Origin: Hymenobacter fodinae
GTDB lineage: Bacteria; Bacteroidota; Bacteroidia; Cytophagales; Hymenobacteraceae
DNA length: 64,000 nt
Reading direction: 5' to 3'
Assembly (NCBI RefSeq): GCF_004745825.1
Contig: NZ_SRLA01000001.1
Location: 806,001-870,000, forward strand
Shown: positions 1-8,734 of the stretch, piece after piece
How positions within the stretch are numbered: the first letter of the stretch is position 1
Layout: each line of letters begins with the position of its first letter
The notes under the pieces: model-generated
The model's database searches: none
Told to the model about the DNA's origin: nothing
What the model saw: only the letters and a program-made list of their open reading frames with translations
Translations under genes and position numbers: made by a program

Positions 1-1
1 G

Positions 2-568
2 ATAGGCAGCCCCACCTGGATAGAAGCCGGCGACGTACCATTCGTGAGCTTGCACGGCACCACCGATGCCGTGCTGCCCTACGCTGGTGGTAAAGTGGGC
101 AGTTTGCTGCCGCCGTTGAAAGTGTATGGCAGCGCGCCCCTGCACACACGGGCCCTGGCCGTAGGAGTTCAGAACCCGTTTTACACCTTTAAAGGAGCCG
201 GCCACGTGCCCTTTTCGGGTACCTCGGCGGCGCAAGTGGCCTACATGGATACTACGGTGCGCTTCGTGCGTGACTTTCTGCGCCCCCTGCTGCGGCAGCC
301 CAGCACCGTTACCGCTACGAAAACTAACTCAAGTGCGGCAGTGCTACAGGCCTACCCAGTACCCGCGGCCACCGCAGTGCGCCTGACCTGGCCTACCAGC
401 AGTACTTTCCGGTCCACCGCCGTGCAGGTGCTCGACGTAACGGGCCGCGTGGTGCGGCGCCTGCAGTGGGAGCAGCCCGAACTGCTGATTGCGCGCGAAA
501 ACCTACGGGCTGGTACGTACATAGTGCAGGCCGAGGGGGTAGGTACCCGCCGTGTGGTGTTCGAGTAA
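2..568 (+). CDS. Secreted alpha/beta hydrolase, C-terminal part, with T9SS sorting domain (5' truncated by window)
   Basis: The reading frame is open from base 2, so the gene begins upstream of the window. The visible 188 residues contain the end of an esterase fold: LHGTTDAVLPY carries the likely catalytic Asp and KGAGHVPFSG the likely catalytic His. Both line up with the same segments of the next gene (NIHGTRDGLIPY, RGAGHVPYS), so the two are tandem paralogues. From about base 340 a type A T9SS C-terminal sorting domain follows, with a YPVPA start, a GRVVRRL middle, a GTYIVQ turn and an RRVVFE end. The protein is therefore probably exported through the outer membrane and anchored or released. 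The substrate is unknown. Confidence 0.8.
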   Translation: MGSPTWIEAGDVPFVSLHGTTDAVLPYAGGKVGSLLPPLKVYGSAPLHTRALAVGVQNPFYTFKGAGHVPFSGTSAAQVAYMDTTVRFVRDFLRPLLRQPSTVTATKTNSSAAVLQAYPVPAATAVRLTWPTSSTFRSTAVQVLDVTGRVVRRLQWEQPELLIARENLRAGTYIVQAEGVGTRRVVFE

Positions 569-642
569 CTCACCTGACGATCTACAACAGGCGTAGCAGG
601 AATTGCCAGAAATCCAGATACTGCGAGCGGTGGCCTAGGCCG

Positions 643-650
643 TATCTTTG
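643..650 (+). promoter_or_regulatory. Bacteroidota -7 promoter element TATCTTTG
   Basis: This is an exact match to TAnnTTTG, 45 bases before the chosen ATG of the second esterase. No clear TTTG or TTG sits about 19 bases upstream, so only the -7 half is supported. Confidence 0.5.
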
Positions 651-694
651 TGGCAGACAGCACTAGCAGTAGGCTGCAACACACCGATTTTGGC

Positions 695-1915
695 ATGAAG
701 TATTTCTGGTTGCTGGCTGTGCTGGCAACGCTGTTTCTGGCGCCGCTGGTAGGGCAGGCGCAAATTGATACTACGCGGGGACGCTACTATCAGCCACGCT
801 TTCGGCAAGTGACGGTGCAGCGCGATGTAGAGTTTGCCCAGGCTACTACTTTCCTCGGCCGGACCCAAACGCTGTACATGGATGTGTACCAGCCGGCCGG
901 TGATACTGTGCGCCGTCGGCCACTCATTGTGCTGGCCCACGAAGGCGGCTTTCTCACCGGTACTCGCGACGATGCCATCATGACGGCCCTATGCACTCGG
1001 CTAGCCAAGTTGGGATACGTCACGGCCAGTATTGATTACCGGCTTTATTTCTTCCCATTTGATACCGTGGGTATCGGCCGGGCCGCCGTCCGTGCCACCC
1101 AGGACATGCGGGCGGCCATTCGGTTCTTTCGGCACGATGCCGCCACCACTCGCAAATACCGGGTGCACCCGCAGTACATTTTCGTGGGTGGTAGCTCGGC
1201 CGGTGGCTTTATGTCGCTGCTTACGGCGTACATGGATAAGCCCGCGGAGGTACCCGCTTACCTAGGTCTGGCCGACCTAGGTGGCCTAGAAGGCACCGGT
1301 GGCCACCCGCGCTACAGCAGCCGTCCGCGGGGCGTGGTAAACATGTGCGGGGCCCTGGCCGATTTGCGCTGGTTGCAACCCGGCGATATTCCCGTCTGCA
1401 ATATCCATGGCACCCGCGACGGGCTGATACCCTACGGCAAGGGCCACGTTGGCAACCCCTTACCGGCTCAGCGCGTGTACGGCGGCGGGGCCATCAGTGC
1501 CCGAGCTACGGCCGTGGGCGTGCCCAATGTGTTGCGGCGCCTGCGTGGGGCCGGGCACGTGCCCTACTCCGTGGAGCCCGTGTATCTGGATACTGTGTTT
1601 ACCACCGCCCGTGATTTTCTGCGGCCGTTACTGGGGGCCGGAGCACCAGGGCCGCTGCTAGCCGCCGCTCTCAAACCCCAACCGCTGGCCGTGGCCTTAC
1701 TCGCGCCGCGCCGCATTCGGTTGATTCCGCCGCCTCCACCGGAAAGCAAGCCGGTGCAACTGGTTGGCCTTCCTCCGGTGATAGCGCCGGACAGTAGCCA
1801 AGTACGTCCATTAGATTCTGACGAAGTGCAGTCGGCTAGGCCACCTGAGTCAGGGGCACCAGCTCCTGAACCTGCCCCGAGAATCGCCCCGACGCTAACG
1901 GATAGGCCTAGGTAG
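695..1915 (+). CDS. Secreted alpha/beta hydrolase (carboxylesterase type) with proline-rich tail
   Basis: The start is the ATG at 695, because it opens a signal peptide (MKYFWLLAVLATLF...GQAQ) and lies just downstream of a TATCTTTG promoter element; an earlier in-frame start would put charged residues before it. The 406-residue product has an HEGGF oxyanion-hole motif, the nucleophile elbow GGSSAGG, an Asp in HGTRDGLIPY and a His in GAGHVPYS, a complete serine-hydrolase triad. It is a paralogue of the preceding gene. In place of that gene's T9SS sorting domain it carries about 70 residues rich in Pro, Ser and Glu with no recognisable fold. It is probably periplasmic or surface located. The substrate is unknown. 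Confidence 0.8.
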   Translation: MKYFWLLAVLATLFLAPLVGQAQIDTTRGRYYQPRFRQVTVQRDVEFAQATTFLGRTQTLYMDVYQPAGDTVRRRPLIVLAHEGGFLTGTRDDAIMTALCTRLAKLGYVTASIDYRLYFFPFDTVGIGRAAVRATQDMRAAIRFFRHDAATTRKYRVHPQYIFVGGSSAGGFMSLLTAYMDKPAEVPAYLGLADLGGLEGTGGHPRYSSRPRGVVNMCGALADLRWLQPGDIPVCNIHGTRDGLIPYGKGHVGNPLPAQRVYGGGAISARATAVGVPNVLRRLRGAGHVPYSVEPVYLDTVFTTARDFLRPLLGAGAPGPLLAAALKPQPLAVALLAPRRIRLIPPPPPESKPVQLVGLPPVIAPDSSQVRPLDSDEVQSARPPESGAPAPEPAPRIAPTLTDRPR

Positions 1916-1927
1916 AGTCGCCTTGGT

Positions 1928-2515
1928 CTATGCCCGGCCGTAACCGCGTTGCCATACCTTATACCAATACTTGTTGGCAGGGTAACGGCGGGTGGGGGTT
2001 ATGTTGTTGAACAACAGCGCTACCAGCAGCAGAATAATTGCGCCCGACAGCACGGGCATCAGCACGTAATAGTAGCCCAGCGCCTTTATCTGCGCCGAGC
2101 CTACATTGGCAATAAGAGCTGTGGCCCCTCCCGGCGGGTGTAGGGTTTTGGTCATTTGCATCCCGATGATGGATAGCGCCACAGCCAGCGCCGAGGCCAG
2201 CCACAACTCACCGGGTACCAGCTTTTGCACCGTTACGCCAATGAGGGCACTTAACACGTGCCCTCCAATCAGGTTGCGCGGCTGGGCCAGCGGGCTGTTG
2301 ATTATACCATACACCAGCACCGAGGAAGCGCCGAACGAGCCCACCAGCAGCAGCGTATCATGCGGGCCCAGGTAATGGCGGTTGAGCAGCCCAATCAGGC
2401 CAATGCCAGCGAAGGAGCCCAAGAAAGTCCAGAGGTGCTCCTTAAAATCAAAGAGGGTTTCTTGGTATAAAATATAACGCGCCTGCCGCGCGTGTTTCCG
2501 CAGTTTGTTTCGCAT
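1928..2515 (-). CDS. HPP family integral membrane protein
   Basis: This 195-residue protein has about four hydrophobic segments and the family signature LHPPGGATAL after the third. A basic N-terminus (MRNKLRKHARQARY) suggests a cytoplasmic start. HPP proteins from cyanobacteria and chloroplasts have been linked to nitrite transport; whether that applies here is unknown, and no nitrogen genes are nearby. The gene converges on the upstream esterase with 12 bases between stop codons. An exact TACCTTTG promoter element lies about 80 bases before the start. Confidence 0.8.
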   Translation of the reverse strand: MRNKLRKHARQARYILYQETLFDFKEHLWTFLGSFAGIGLIGLLNRHYLGPHDTLLLVGSFGASSVLVYGIINSPLAQPRNLIGGHVLSALIGVTVQKLVPGELWLASALAVALSIIGMQMTKTLHPPGGATALIANVGSAQIKALGYYYVLMPVLSGAIILLLVALLFNNITPTRRYPANKYWYKVWQRGYGRA

Positions 2516-2592
2516 GCTAATGGTGGAGCAGCTGGCGGCTCCGTCACTGGCCTACCAGATTTCAGCGGCTCCCAGAGAACTGAATGGGGCCG

Positions 2593-2600
2593 CAAAGGTA
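2593..2600 (-). promoter_or_regulatory. Promoter -7 element (TACCTTTG on minus strand) for the HPP gene
   Basis: This is an exact TAnnTTTG match on the minus strand, 78 bases from the ATG of the HPP gene. No good -33 TTTG was found at the usual spacing. Confidence 0.5.
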
Positions 2601-2611
2601 CTGTAAACCGA

Positions 2612-2647
2612 AAGTCCCTAATCCGATAAGCGTGGAGTTAGGGACTT
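2612..2647 (-). terminator. Hairpin downstream of hom
   Basis: Ten-base perfect arms (AAGTCCCTAA and TTAGGGACTT) surround a 16-base loop, starting about 29 bases after the hom stop. The following T tract is weak, so termination is likely but not certain. Confidence 0.5.
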
Positions 2648-2675
2648 GGTCAGGATTAAGCGTAAGAGGTGATAT

Positions 2676-3953
2676 CTACAAGGATTCCTCTTCCATCACC
2701 GCCGCTACGGCCGTGCTGATGGGGCGCAGCTGCCCGGTACGCACCACGAAGGCGCCGTATTTGCGCAGGGTGTCGCGGTGGCGGATGAGGTTTTCTAGGG
2801 CCACGTAGCCTACCACGTATTCGTCCTCGTCGGCTTCTTCGGAAATTTCGCTAAAGTCGAGCAAGTCGATGAGGCGGTCTTCGTCGGTGCGCAGGTAGAT
2901 TTCTACTTCCAGGTCGGAGGCGTAGGCCGGGGCATCGGCAGCAGCCTTGGGATATTGGTAAGCGAAGCCCTGGCGTAGGGCTGCCAAATCGGCCAGTACG
3001 GCTGAGCCGGTGGGGTGCCCGCCGGCCCCACGGCCCCGCAGAAACTGCTCACCGGCAAAGTCAGCCTCAATTACCACGCCGTTGAACTCATGGTCAACGG
3101 AATAGAGCGGCGACTCCGGCCCTACCAGCTGCGGGGTAACCAAGGCCGTTACGCGACCGTCGGGGAGGCGCTGCAGCCCCGCTACCACTTTAATTTTCTG
3201 GCCTAGGGTAGCCGCAAAGGCAATATCTACGGCACTAATGCCTTCAATGCCCAGGTTCAACACCTGCTCGGGCTGTAGGAAGGCCCCGTAAGCATGGGCC
3301 GCCAGCAGCACAGCCTTGGAGCGCGGGTCAAAGGCACCCATGTCCAGCGAAGGGTCCGTTTCGGCAAAGCCTTTGGCTTGGGCTTCTGCCAGCGCCGGGG
3401 CGTAGTCCGAAGAATCCTCACCCATGCGGGTAAGCACGTAGTTGGAAGAGCCATTCAGGATGCCGGTCAAGCGACGCAGCGGTTCGGACCCGAAGTAGGC
3501 GTCGAGGGTCCGGATAACCGGAATGCTGCCACACACGGCGGCCTCATATAATAGCGTGCCCTGGCCTTCGCGCTGCAACTGCACCAGCTCGGGCAGGTGG
3601 CGGGCCAGCATGGCTTTGTTGGCCGTTACTACCTGGCGGCCGCGGCGCAAGGCTGCCGACACCAGCCGGAATGCTTCGTCGGCGTCGTCGATTACCTCCA
3701 CCAACACGTCCAGGGTGTCGTCGGCCAGCAGGGCGTTGGCGTCAAACTCAAACCGGTTGGCGGGCAAGGGGCGCTCTTTGTGCTGATTTTTCACCACAAT
3801 GCGGCTGATGTTGAAGCCCGCTTCTGGCCGTTGCTGCAGGATATCGTACAGGCCCTGGCCTACGCAGCCGAAACCAATCAGGCCTACGCGCCACGGCTGG
3901 GTAGCTGGGGCTGAAATGCTAGTTGGAAAACTCAGGGGCAAGTTGGCTGACAT
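2676..3953 (-). CDS. hom: Homoserine dehydrogenase
   Basis: The 425-residue enzyme reduces aspartate semialdehyde to homoserine, the branch point to methionine and threonine. The N-terminal Rossmann motif is GLIGFGCVGQG (residues about 24-34). NKAML and GILNGSSNYVL are typical of the catalytic region, with conserved Asp and Lys residues in the following segment. The last ~90 residues form an extra acidic and basic domain where many homoserine dehydrogenases carry an ACT domain; its identity is not clear by eye. The ATG at 3953 lies 35 nt inside the 3' end of metX in another frame, so the two are probably translationally coupled. Confidence 0.93.
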   Translation of the reverse strand: MSANLPLSFPTSISAPATQPWRVGLIGFGCVGQGLYDILQQRPEAGFNISRIVVKNQHKERPLPANRFEFDANALLADDTLDVLVEVIDDADEAFRLVSAALRRGRQVVTANKAMLARHLPELVQLQREGQGTLLYEAAVCGSIPVIRTLDAYFGSEPLRRLTGILNGSSNYVLTRMGEDSSDYAPALAEAQAKGFAETDPSLDMGAFDPRSKAVLLAAHAYGAFLQPEQVLNLGIEGISAVDIAFAATLGQKIKVVAGLQRLPDGRVTALVTPQLVGPESPLYSVDHEFNGVVIEADFAGEQFLRGRGAGGHPTGSAVLADLAALRQGFAYQYPKAAADAPAYASDLEVEIYLRTDEDRLIDLLDFSEISEEADEDEYVVGYVALENLIRHRDTLRKYGAFVVRTGQLRPISTAVAAVMEEESL

Positions 3954-4980
3954 GGCTAGGAGCGAAAAAGCGTTTGAGGAAGTGCGTGATTTGTGCGGTT
4001 TCGATCAGGAAGCCATCGTGGCCGTACTGAGAGCCCATTTCGGCATACATAGCGCCCTGAATGTGCCGGGCCAGCAGTTGCTGCTCACTGGGCGGAAACA
4101 GTACGTCGGAAGTAATACCGATTACCAGCGTGCGCGCCCGAATGCGACCGAGAGCCGCTTTCACACCGCCGCGCCCCCGTCCCACGTTGTGCGAATCCAT
4201 GGCCCTCGACAGCGTAACGTAGCTGTGCGCATTGAACCGCGCCACGAGCTTGTCGCCCTGGTAGCGCTGGTAGGAGCTGGCCCGGAAATCGGTGAGCACC
4301 GTATCGTCGGGCTCGGTTTGGGCCTGGCCGTAGGCCTCATAGCTGCGGTAGCTGAGCAAGGCTACGGCCCGGGCGGCCCGTAAGCCAGCTGCGCCGCTGT
4401 TGGGCGTAGCGGTATTGTAAGTAGGGTCGGCCTGGATGGCAAGACGCTGGGCCTCGTTGAAGGCAATGCCCCAGGCAGAGTGCCTGGCGCTGGTGGCCAG
4501 CAGCACCAAGTTTTCAAATAGTTCGGGCCGCTGAATGGCCCACTCCACAGCCTGCTGGCCGCCCAAAGAGCCACCAATCAGGGTGTTGATACGCGTCAGA
4601 GCCAGATGTTCCCGCAGGGCTTCGTGCGCCGAAACCAGGTCGCGTATGGTTAGCAGGGGAAACTGCTGGTAGGCCACCTCCTCGGTTTCGGGGTTAGGCG
4701 TAAGCGGGCCGGTGCTGCCGTAGCAGGAGCCCAGAATATTGGCGCAGACAATAAACCAGTCGGCCGGGTCAAAATGCGTGTCTTCCCCGAACAACCCCGG
4801 CCACCAGCTCAGCACGTCGGCGTTAGCCGTGAGGGCGTGGCACACCCACACCACGTTGTCGCGGGAGGCATTCAGCCGCCCGTAGGTGTGGTAGGCCACT
4901 TCCACGTGCGGCAGTACCGCGCCGCTTTCCAGTCGGAGTGGCCTAGGTAGCCGGAAAATCTGTTGATCGAAATCTGACAT
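3919..4980 (-). CDS. metX: Homoserine O-acyltransferase (MetX)
   Basis: This 353-residue alpha/beta hydrolase-fold enzyme activates homoserine, probably as O-acetylhomoserine, for direct sulfhydrylation by the neighbouring MetY. The diagnostic segment NILGSCYGSTGP and the nucleophile elbow GGSLGGQQA are present. The Asp in GITSDVLFPP and the His in YGHDGFLIE complete the triad. MetX proteins differ in using acetyl- or succinyl-CoA and I cannot tell which from reading alone; the nearby acetylhomoserine sulfhydrylase favours acetyl. It lies between metY and hom on one strand, with hom starting inside its 3' end. Confidence 0.92.
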   Translation of the reverse strand: MSDFDQQIFRLPRPLRLESGAVLPHVEVAYHTYGRLNASRDNVVWVCHALTANADVLSWWPGLFGEDTHFDPADWFIVCANILGSCYGSTGPLTPNPETEEVAYQQFPLLTIRDLVSAHEALREHLALTRINTLIGGSLGGQQAVEWAIQRPELFENLVLLATSARHSAWGIAFNEAQRLAIQADPTYNTATPNSGAAGLRAARAVALLSYRSYEAYGQAQTEPDDTVLTDFRASSYQRYQGDKLVARFNAHSYVTLSRAMDSHNVGRGRGGVKAALGRIRARTLVIGITSDVLFPPSEQQLLARHIQGAMYAEMGSQYGHDGFLIETAQITHFLKRFFAPSHVSQLAPEFSN

Positions 4981-5010
4981 ACTTCAAAAGCAAAAAAGTA
5001 GGGGCTAGTA

Positions 5011-5146
5011 CTAGCTCCCCTCCTCAGATGAGGAGGGGTTGGGGGTGGTTGACCGGAGCGTTGCACGACTGCTAGCTCTAGTTCTAAAAACTGTTCTAGG
5101 CCACATCAACCACCCCTAACCCCTTCTTTCTAAGGAGGGGAGCTAG
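5011..5146. repeat. REPIN-like pair of inverted GC-rich palindromes
   Basis: Two about 41-base units lie in inverted orientation at 5011-5052 and 5106-5146. Each begins or ends with CTAGCTCCCCTCC and contains its own hairpin (CCCCTCCT with AGGAGGGG on the left; an imperfect version on the right). Each runs into a GGGGGTGGTTGA or TCAACCACCCC flank. About 53 bases separate them. Two inverted palindromes of this kind are the architecture of REPIN elements. The unit sits between metY and metX, and one copy of the window-wide GGCCTAG word falls in the spacer. Confidence 0.7.
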
Positions 5147-5163
5147 TTTCTAGATGTTCCAAA

Positions 5164-5267
5164 GCCCGCGGGCTGAGCCAGTAGACGCTCTGGCTCAGCC
5201 CCGGCTATGGGCGGGCAACTGGTTTCAACGACTTCCTCTCTCACAAAAAAGCCGCTGAGTTGCCCGC
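5164..5267. repeat. Nested inverted repeats downstream of metY
   Basis: A 12-base perfect hairpin (GGGCTGAGCCAG at 5170-5181 with CTGGCTCAGCCC at 5190-5201) is enclosed by GCCCGC and GGCGGGC. A second pair, GCGGGCAACT at 5211-5220 and AGTTGCCCGC at 5258-5267, competes for the same GCGGGC. On the minus-strand transcript this lies between the metY stop and metX. It could act as a terminator, processing site or mRNA-stabilising structure. No T tract is present. Confidence 0.6.
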
Positions 5268-5343
5268 GGTACGCCCGCTGAAGGTCAAGGGCCGGCTGTC
5301 ATCCCACGACGCGACAACCAGCTGCTCAACCCCTCTCTTGGTC

Positions 5344-6900
<1,557 letters not shown>

Positions 6901-6945
6901 TTAGCAGGAAGGGGAGGGGGCGCTGAGGAGCCGACCTATGGGCGA

Positions 6946-6987
6946 CTAGCTACAGCAACAGGCGCTGCAACAGCAGCGCATTCGCAT
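6946..6987 (-). CDS. Candidate poly-cysteine leader peptide upstream of metY
   Basis: Between the SAM riboswitch and metY, minus-strand ATGs at 6987 and 6981 open a 13-codon frame reading MRMRCCCSACCCS followed by TAG. Six of the last nine codons are Cys (TGC/TGT). A longer in-frame start exists upstream (ATG at 7113), but either version ends in the same Cys run. Poly-Cys leader ORFs are known in mycobacteria as cysteine-responsive attenuators; that role here is inference. I see no strong terminator hairpin with a T tract between 6945 and 6733, so any mechanism would have to be non-canonical or act on translation. Confidence 0.55.
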   Translation of the reverse strand: MRMRCCCSACCCS

Positions 6988-7144
6988 TCGCGCGGTAGTG
7001 TGCGCGGCCACCAGTGCGGTGGGGGCAACACAAAAACCCATCGGCGTGGCGGCATGCAGCAAGGCAGCCGGGGCAGATGGGTGTACAAGGGCGAAAGCGA
7101 GGGTGTTTTCCATGGCACTCTGAGTTATATGCCCCGCCAGCAAA

Positions 7145-7224
7145 TGCTTGGTCGGGCAGGAATTGGCACCTTTCGCGCGGTCGAAGGTTGCCAGCGGGTC
7201 AGGGAGCCTGTTCTCTCGCCGCTT
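7145..7224 (-). ncRNA. SAM riboswitch (SAM-I/IV superfamily aptamer)
   Basis: Read on the minus strand, the conserved core is in order: GAGAG, then CCTGACCCGCTGGCAACC, a short P3 hairpin (CCTTC/GAAAGG), then GGTGCCAATTCC and a closing CCTGCCC. GGCAACC followed by GGTGCCAATTCC is the hallmark of the S-box superfamily. The CTGACCCGCTGGCAACC form resembles the Bacteroidota SAM-I/IV variant. It starts about 55 bases after a good promoter and precedes metY, where SAM-dependent repression of methionine synthesis is expected. Confidence 0.85.
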
Positions 7225-7283
7225 CTGTATAAATCCTATGAAAACTACTCTGCCGCGAGCAGAGGAGTACCGTGTTGGTGTTG

Positions 7284-7313
7284 CAAATGTATAGCCGGTT
7301 TTGATATCTGCAA
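7284..7313 (-). promoter_or_regulatory. Promoter of the riboswitch-metY transcript
   Basis: On the minus strand TTG (7313-7311) is followed after 19 bases by TACATTTG (7291-7284), matching the Bacteroidota -33/-7 promoter. Transcription would begin around 7278. The leader to metY is about 545 nt and contains the SAM aptamer and the poly-Cys ORF. The AT-rich 7314-7540 upstream of it holds no gene that I can see. Confidence 0.65.
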
Positions 7314-7544
7314 TAGATTGATGAAATATTTTTTTGCTCCTAAGTTTGATGGCCTAGGCCTATTATAGAACAATGCTGATATGCTATAAGTGGCTAAAAA
7401 TGAGCTTAAATAGAAGCTGTAAGCCATTTAGCAACCATAAGAAAGCAACGATGTTGTTGGTTGTAACTCCGATTCACCGCCAGGAACTAACCCGATAAAT
7501 TTTTGAAAAAGCCCCGAGAATGACGGCGGGAGCAAACAAAAAAA

Positions 7545-7566
7545 GCCGCCCTATTGCAAGGCGGCT
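7545..7566. terminator. Bidirectional terminator downstream of the LysM gene
   Basis: GCCGCC and GGCGGC arms with a short loop are flanked by A7 on the left and T5 on the right, so the hairpin can end transcription in both directions. It lies about 30 bases after the stop of the minus-strand LysM gene. Confidence 0.75.
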
Positions 7567-7596
7567 TTTTGGATATTTTTAATAGGAAGGAGCGGC

Positions 7597-7899
7597 CTAC
7601 AGCTTGGGAAGCGTCAGGACCTGGCCTACCTCAATGTGGTCGGGGTTAGAGCCGATAGTGCTCTTGTTGGCATCGTAAATCTGGTGCCATTTGGAGGCAT
7701 CACCGTAGTGGTTCTTGGCGATTTTCGAGAGCGAGTCACCGCTTACTACGGTGTAGGTTTCGCCTTGTGCTGCGGCAGGTTGAGCGGCTGCCTGGTTGGA
7801 GTTGCCGAAGAAATCGGTAGCGCCGCCAGCAGCAGGTTTGTTAGCGGGTTCTACTGGTTTTTTATCGCCGTCATTGGAGAGGAAATCAAACAGTCCCAT
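7597..7899 (-). CDS. Small LysM-domain protein
   Basis: The start is taken at 7899 (MGLFDFLSNDGDKK), the conserved N-terminus of YgaU-type LysM proteins; an upstream ATG in frame adds only four residues. The 100-residue product has a Gly/Ala/Gln-rich linker (residues 15-48) and one C-terminal LysM domain, YTVVSGDSLSKIAKNHYGD to GQVLTLP. LysM domains bind peptidoglycan or related glycans. There is no signal peptide, so a cytoplasmic or lysis-released role like that of YgaU is possible. An imperfect -7 element (TAACCTTG) ends ten bases before the ATG. Confidence 0.8.
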   Translation of the reverse strand: MGLFDFLSNDGDKKPVEPANKPAAGGATDFFGNSNQAAAQPAAAQGETYTVVSGDSLSKIAKNHYGDASKWHQIYDANKSTIGSNPDHIEVGQVLTLPKL

Positions 7900-8128
7900 G
7901 GCTATATGCAAGGTTAAAGTGTGAGGGAAGGGGCCGGTTGTCAGGCAGATGCGGTAAACCGTTACAAGCGTCTTACGCTGAGGTCTGCAATAAGTTGTGC
8001 CGTTACAGACGAGCTGTTTATGGGCTAAACATCTTCCGCAAGGCCACCGTAGAAGCGCTGTAACTGAACCTTCTCACTAGGCCTAGCAGTGAGTGCTGCT
8101 GGTCTTCCTCACCAATCTCCCTATTCTC

Positions 8129-8545
8129 ATGAAAACTCAATCACTGACCCTGCGTTATCTGGCCAGCCTACTCATGCTCCTCGCACTCTTCACTGCCTCC
8201 TGTGGCAGCAAAGAAGGCAAAGTAGAAGGCGTAAACATGCTCTACGGCAAAGACAGCAAGGTTTGGAAAACCGATAAAGAGCTTGATGCCAGCGGTGATA
8301 AAGTAAAGCAGACCGATGCCCAAGAAGATGAGCGCATCACGTTCTTCGCCAATGGCCAGTACAACATGACTTCGCCCACCGGTGCCACCAACGGTAAATA
8401 CACCTTCGACCAAACCGGCAAAACCATCACCATGACGCCCGAAGGAGCCGCCGAAAGCAACACCTTCAGTGTGGTTACCCTCACCGACGATAAGTTGACG
8501 CTGAAAAGCCCCGCCGGCGCTGAGCTACGCCTCGAAAAAGAGTAG
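8129..8545 (+). CDS. Lipocalin-like lipoprotein
   Basis: The ATG at 8129 opens a lipoprotein signal peptide (MKTQSLTLRYLASLLMLL) with lipobox LFTASC at residues about 19-24. The mature 115 residues have alternating strand patterns (ITFFANGQYNM, GKYTFDQTGKTITMTP, TDDKLTLKSP). This is the usual look of small lipocalin-like domains of Bacteroidota, in which a measured quantity is written as a short beta barrel. No catalytic residues or ligand can be named. A strong terminator follows at 8572. Confidence 0.7.
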   Translation: MKTQSLTLRYLASLLMLLALFTASCGSKEGKVEGVNMLYGKDSKVWKTDKELDASGDKVKQTDAQEDERITFFANGQYNMTSPTGATNGKYTFDQTGKTITMTPEGAAESNTFSVVTLTDDKLTLKSPAGAELRLEKE

Positions 8546-8571
8546 GCGCAAAGCTAGTCTGAAAAACACCG

Positions 8572-8605
8572 AAAAGCCCTTCTACTGTTGAGTAGAAGGG
8601 CTTTT
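8572..8605 (+). terminator. Rho-independent terminator
   Basis: Fifteen-base perfect arms (AAAAGCCCTTCTACT and its complement) with loop GTTG are followed by T7, 26 bases after the lipoprotein stop. Confidence 0.9.
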
Positions 8606-8734
8606 TTTATGATTTATGTAGCTGAGCAGCAGGGAGGTTTTACTGTATGAGTGGTTGTTACTCAAACCTATTCTTTCACCTGCAAGCAGCCTAGCATCTA
8701 CCTGCGGCTGTGTATCTTCCTTTCCCCTCCTCAC

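Noticed and set aside
6946-7143. A 65-codon minus-strand frame covering the leader region of metY
   Set aside because: Its first part overlaps the end of the riboswitch and is plain GC-rich sequence; only the Cys-rich end is remarkable, so I annotated the short version and mentioned the longer start.
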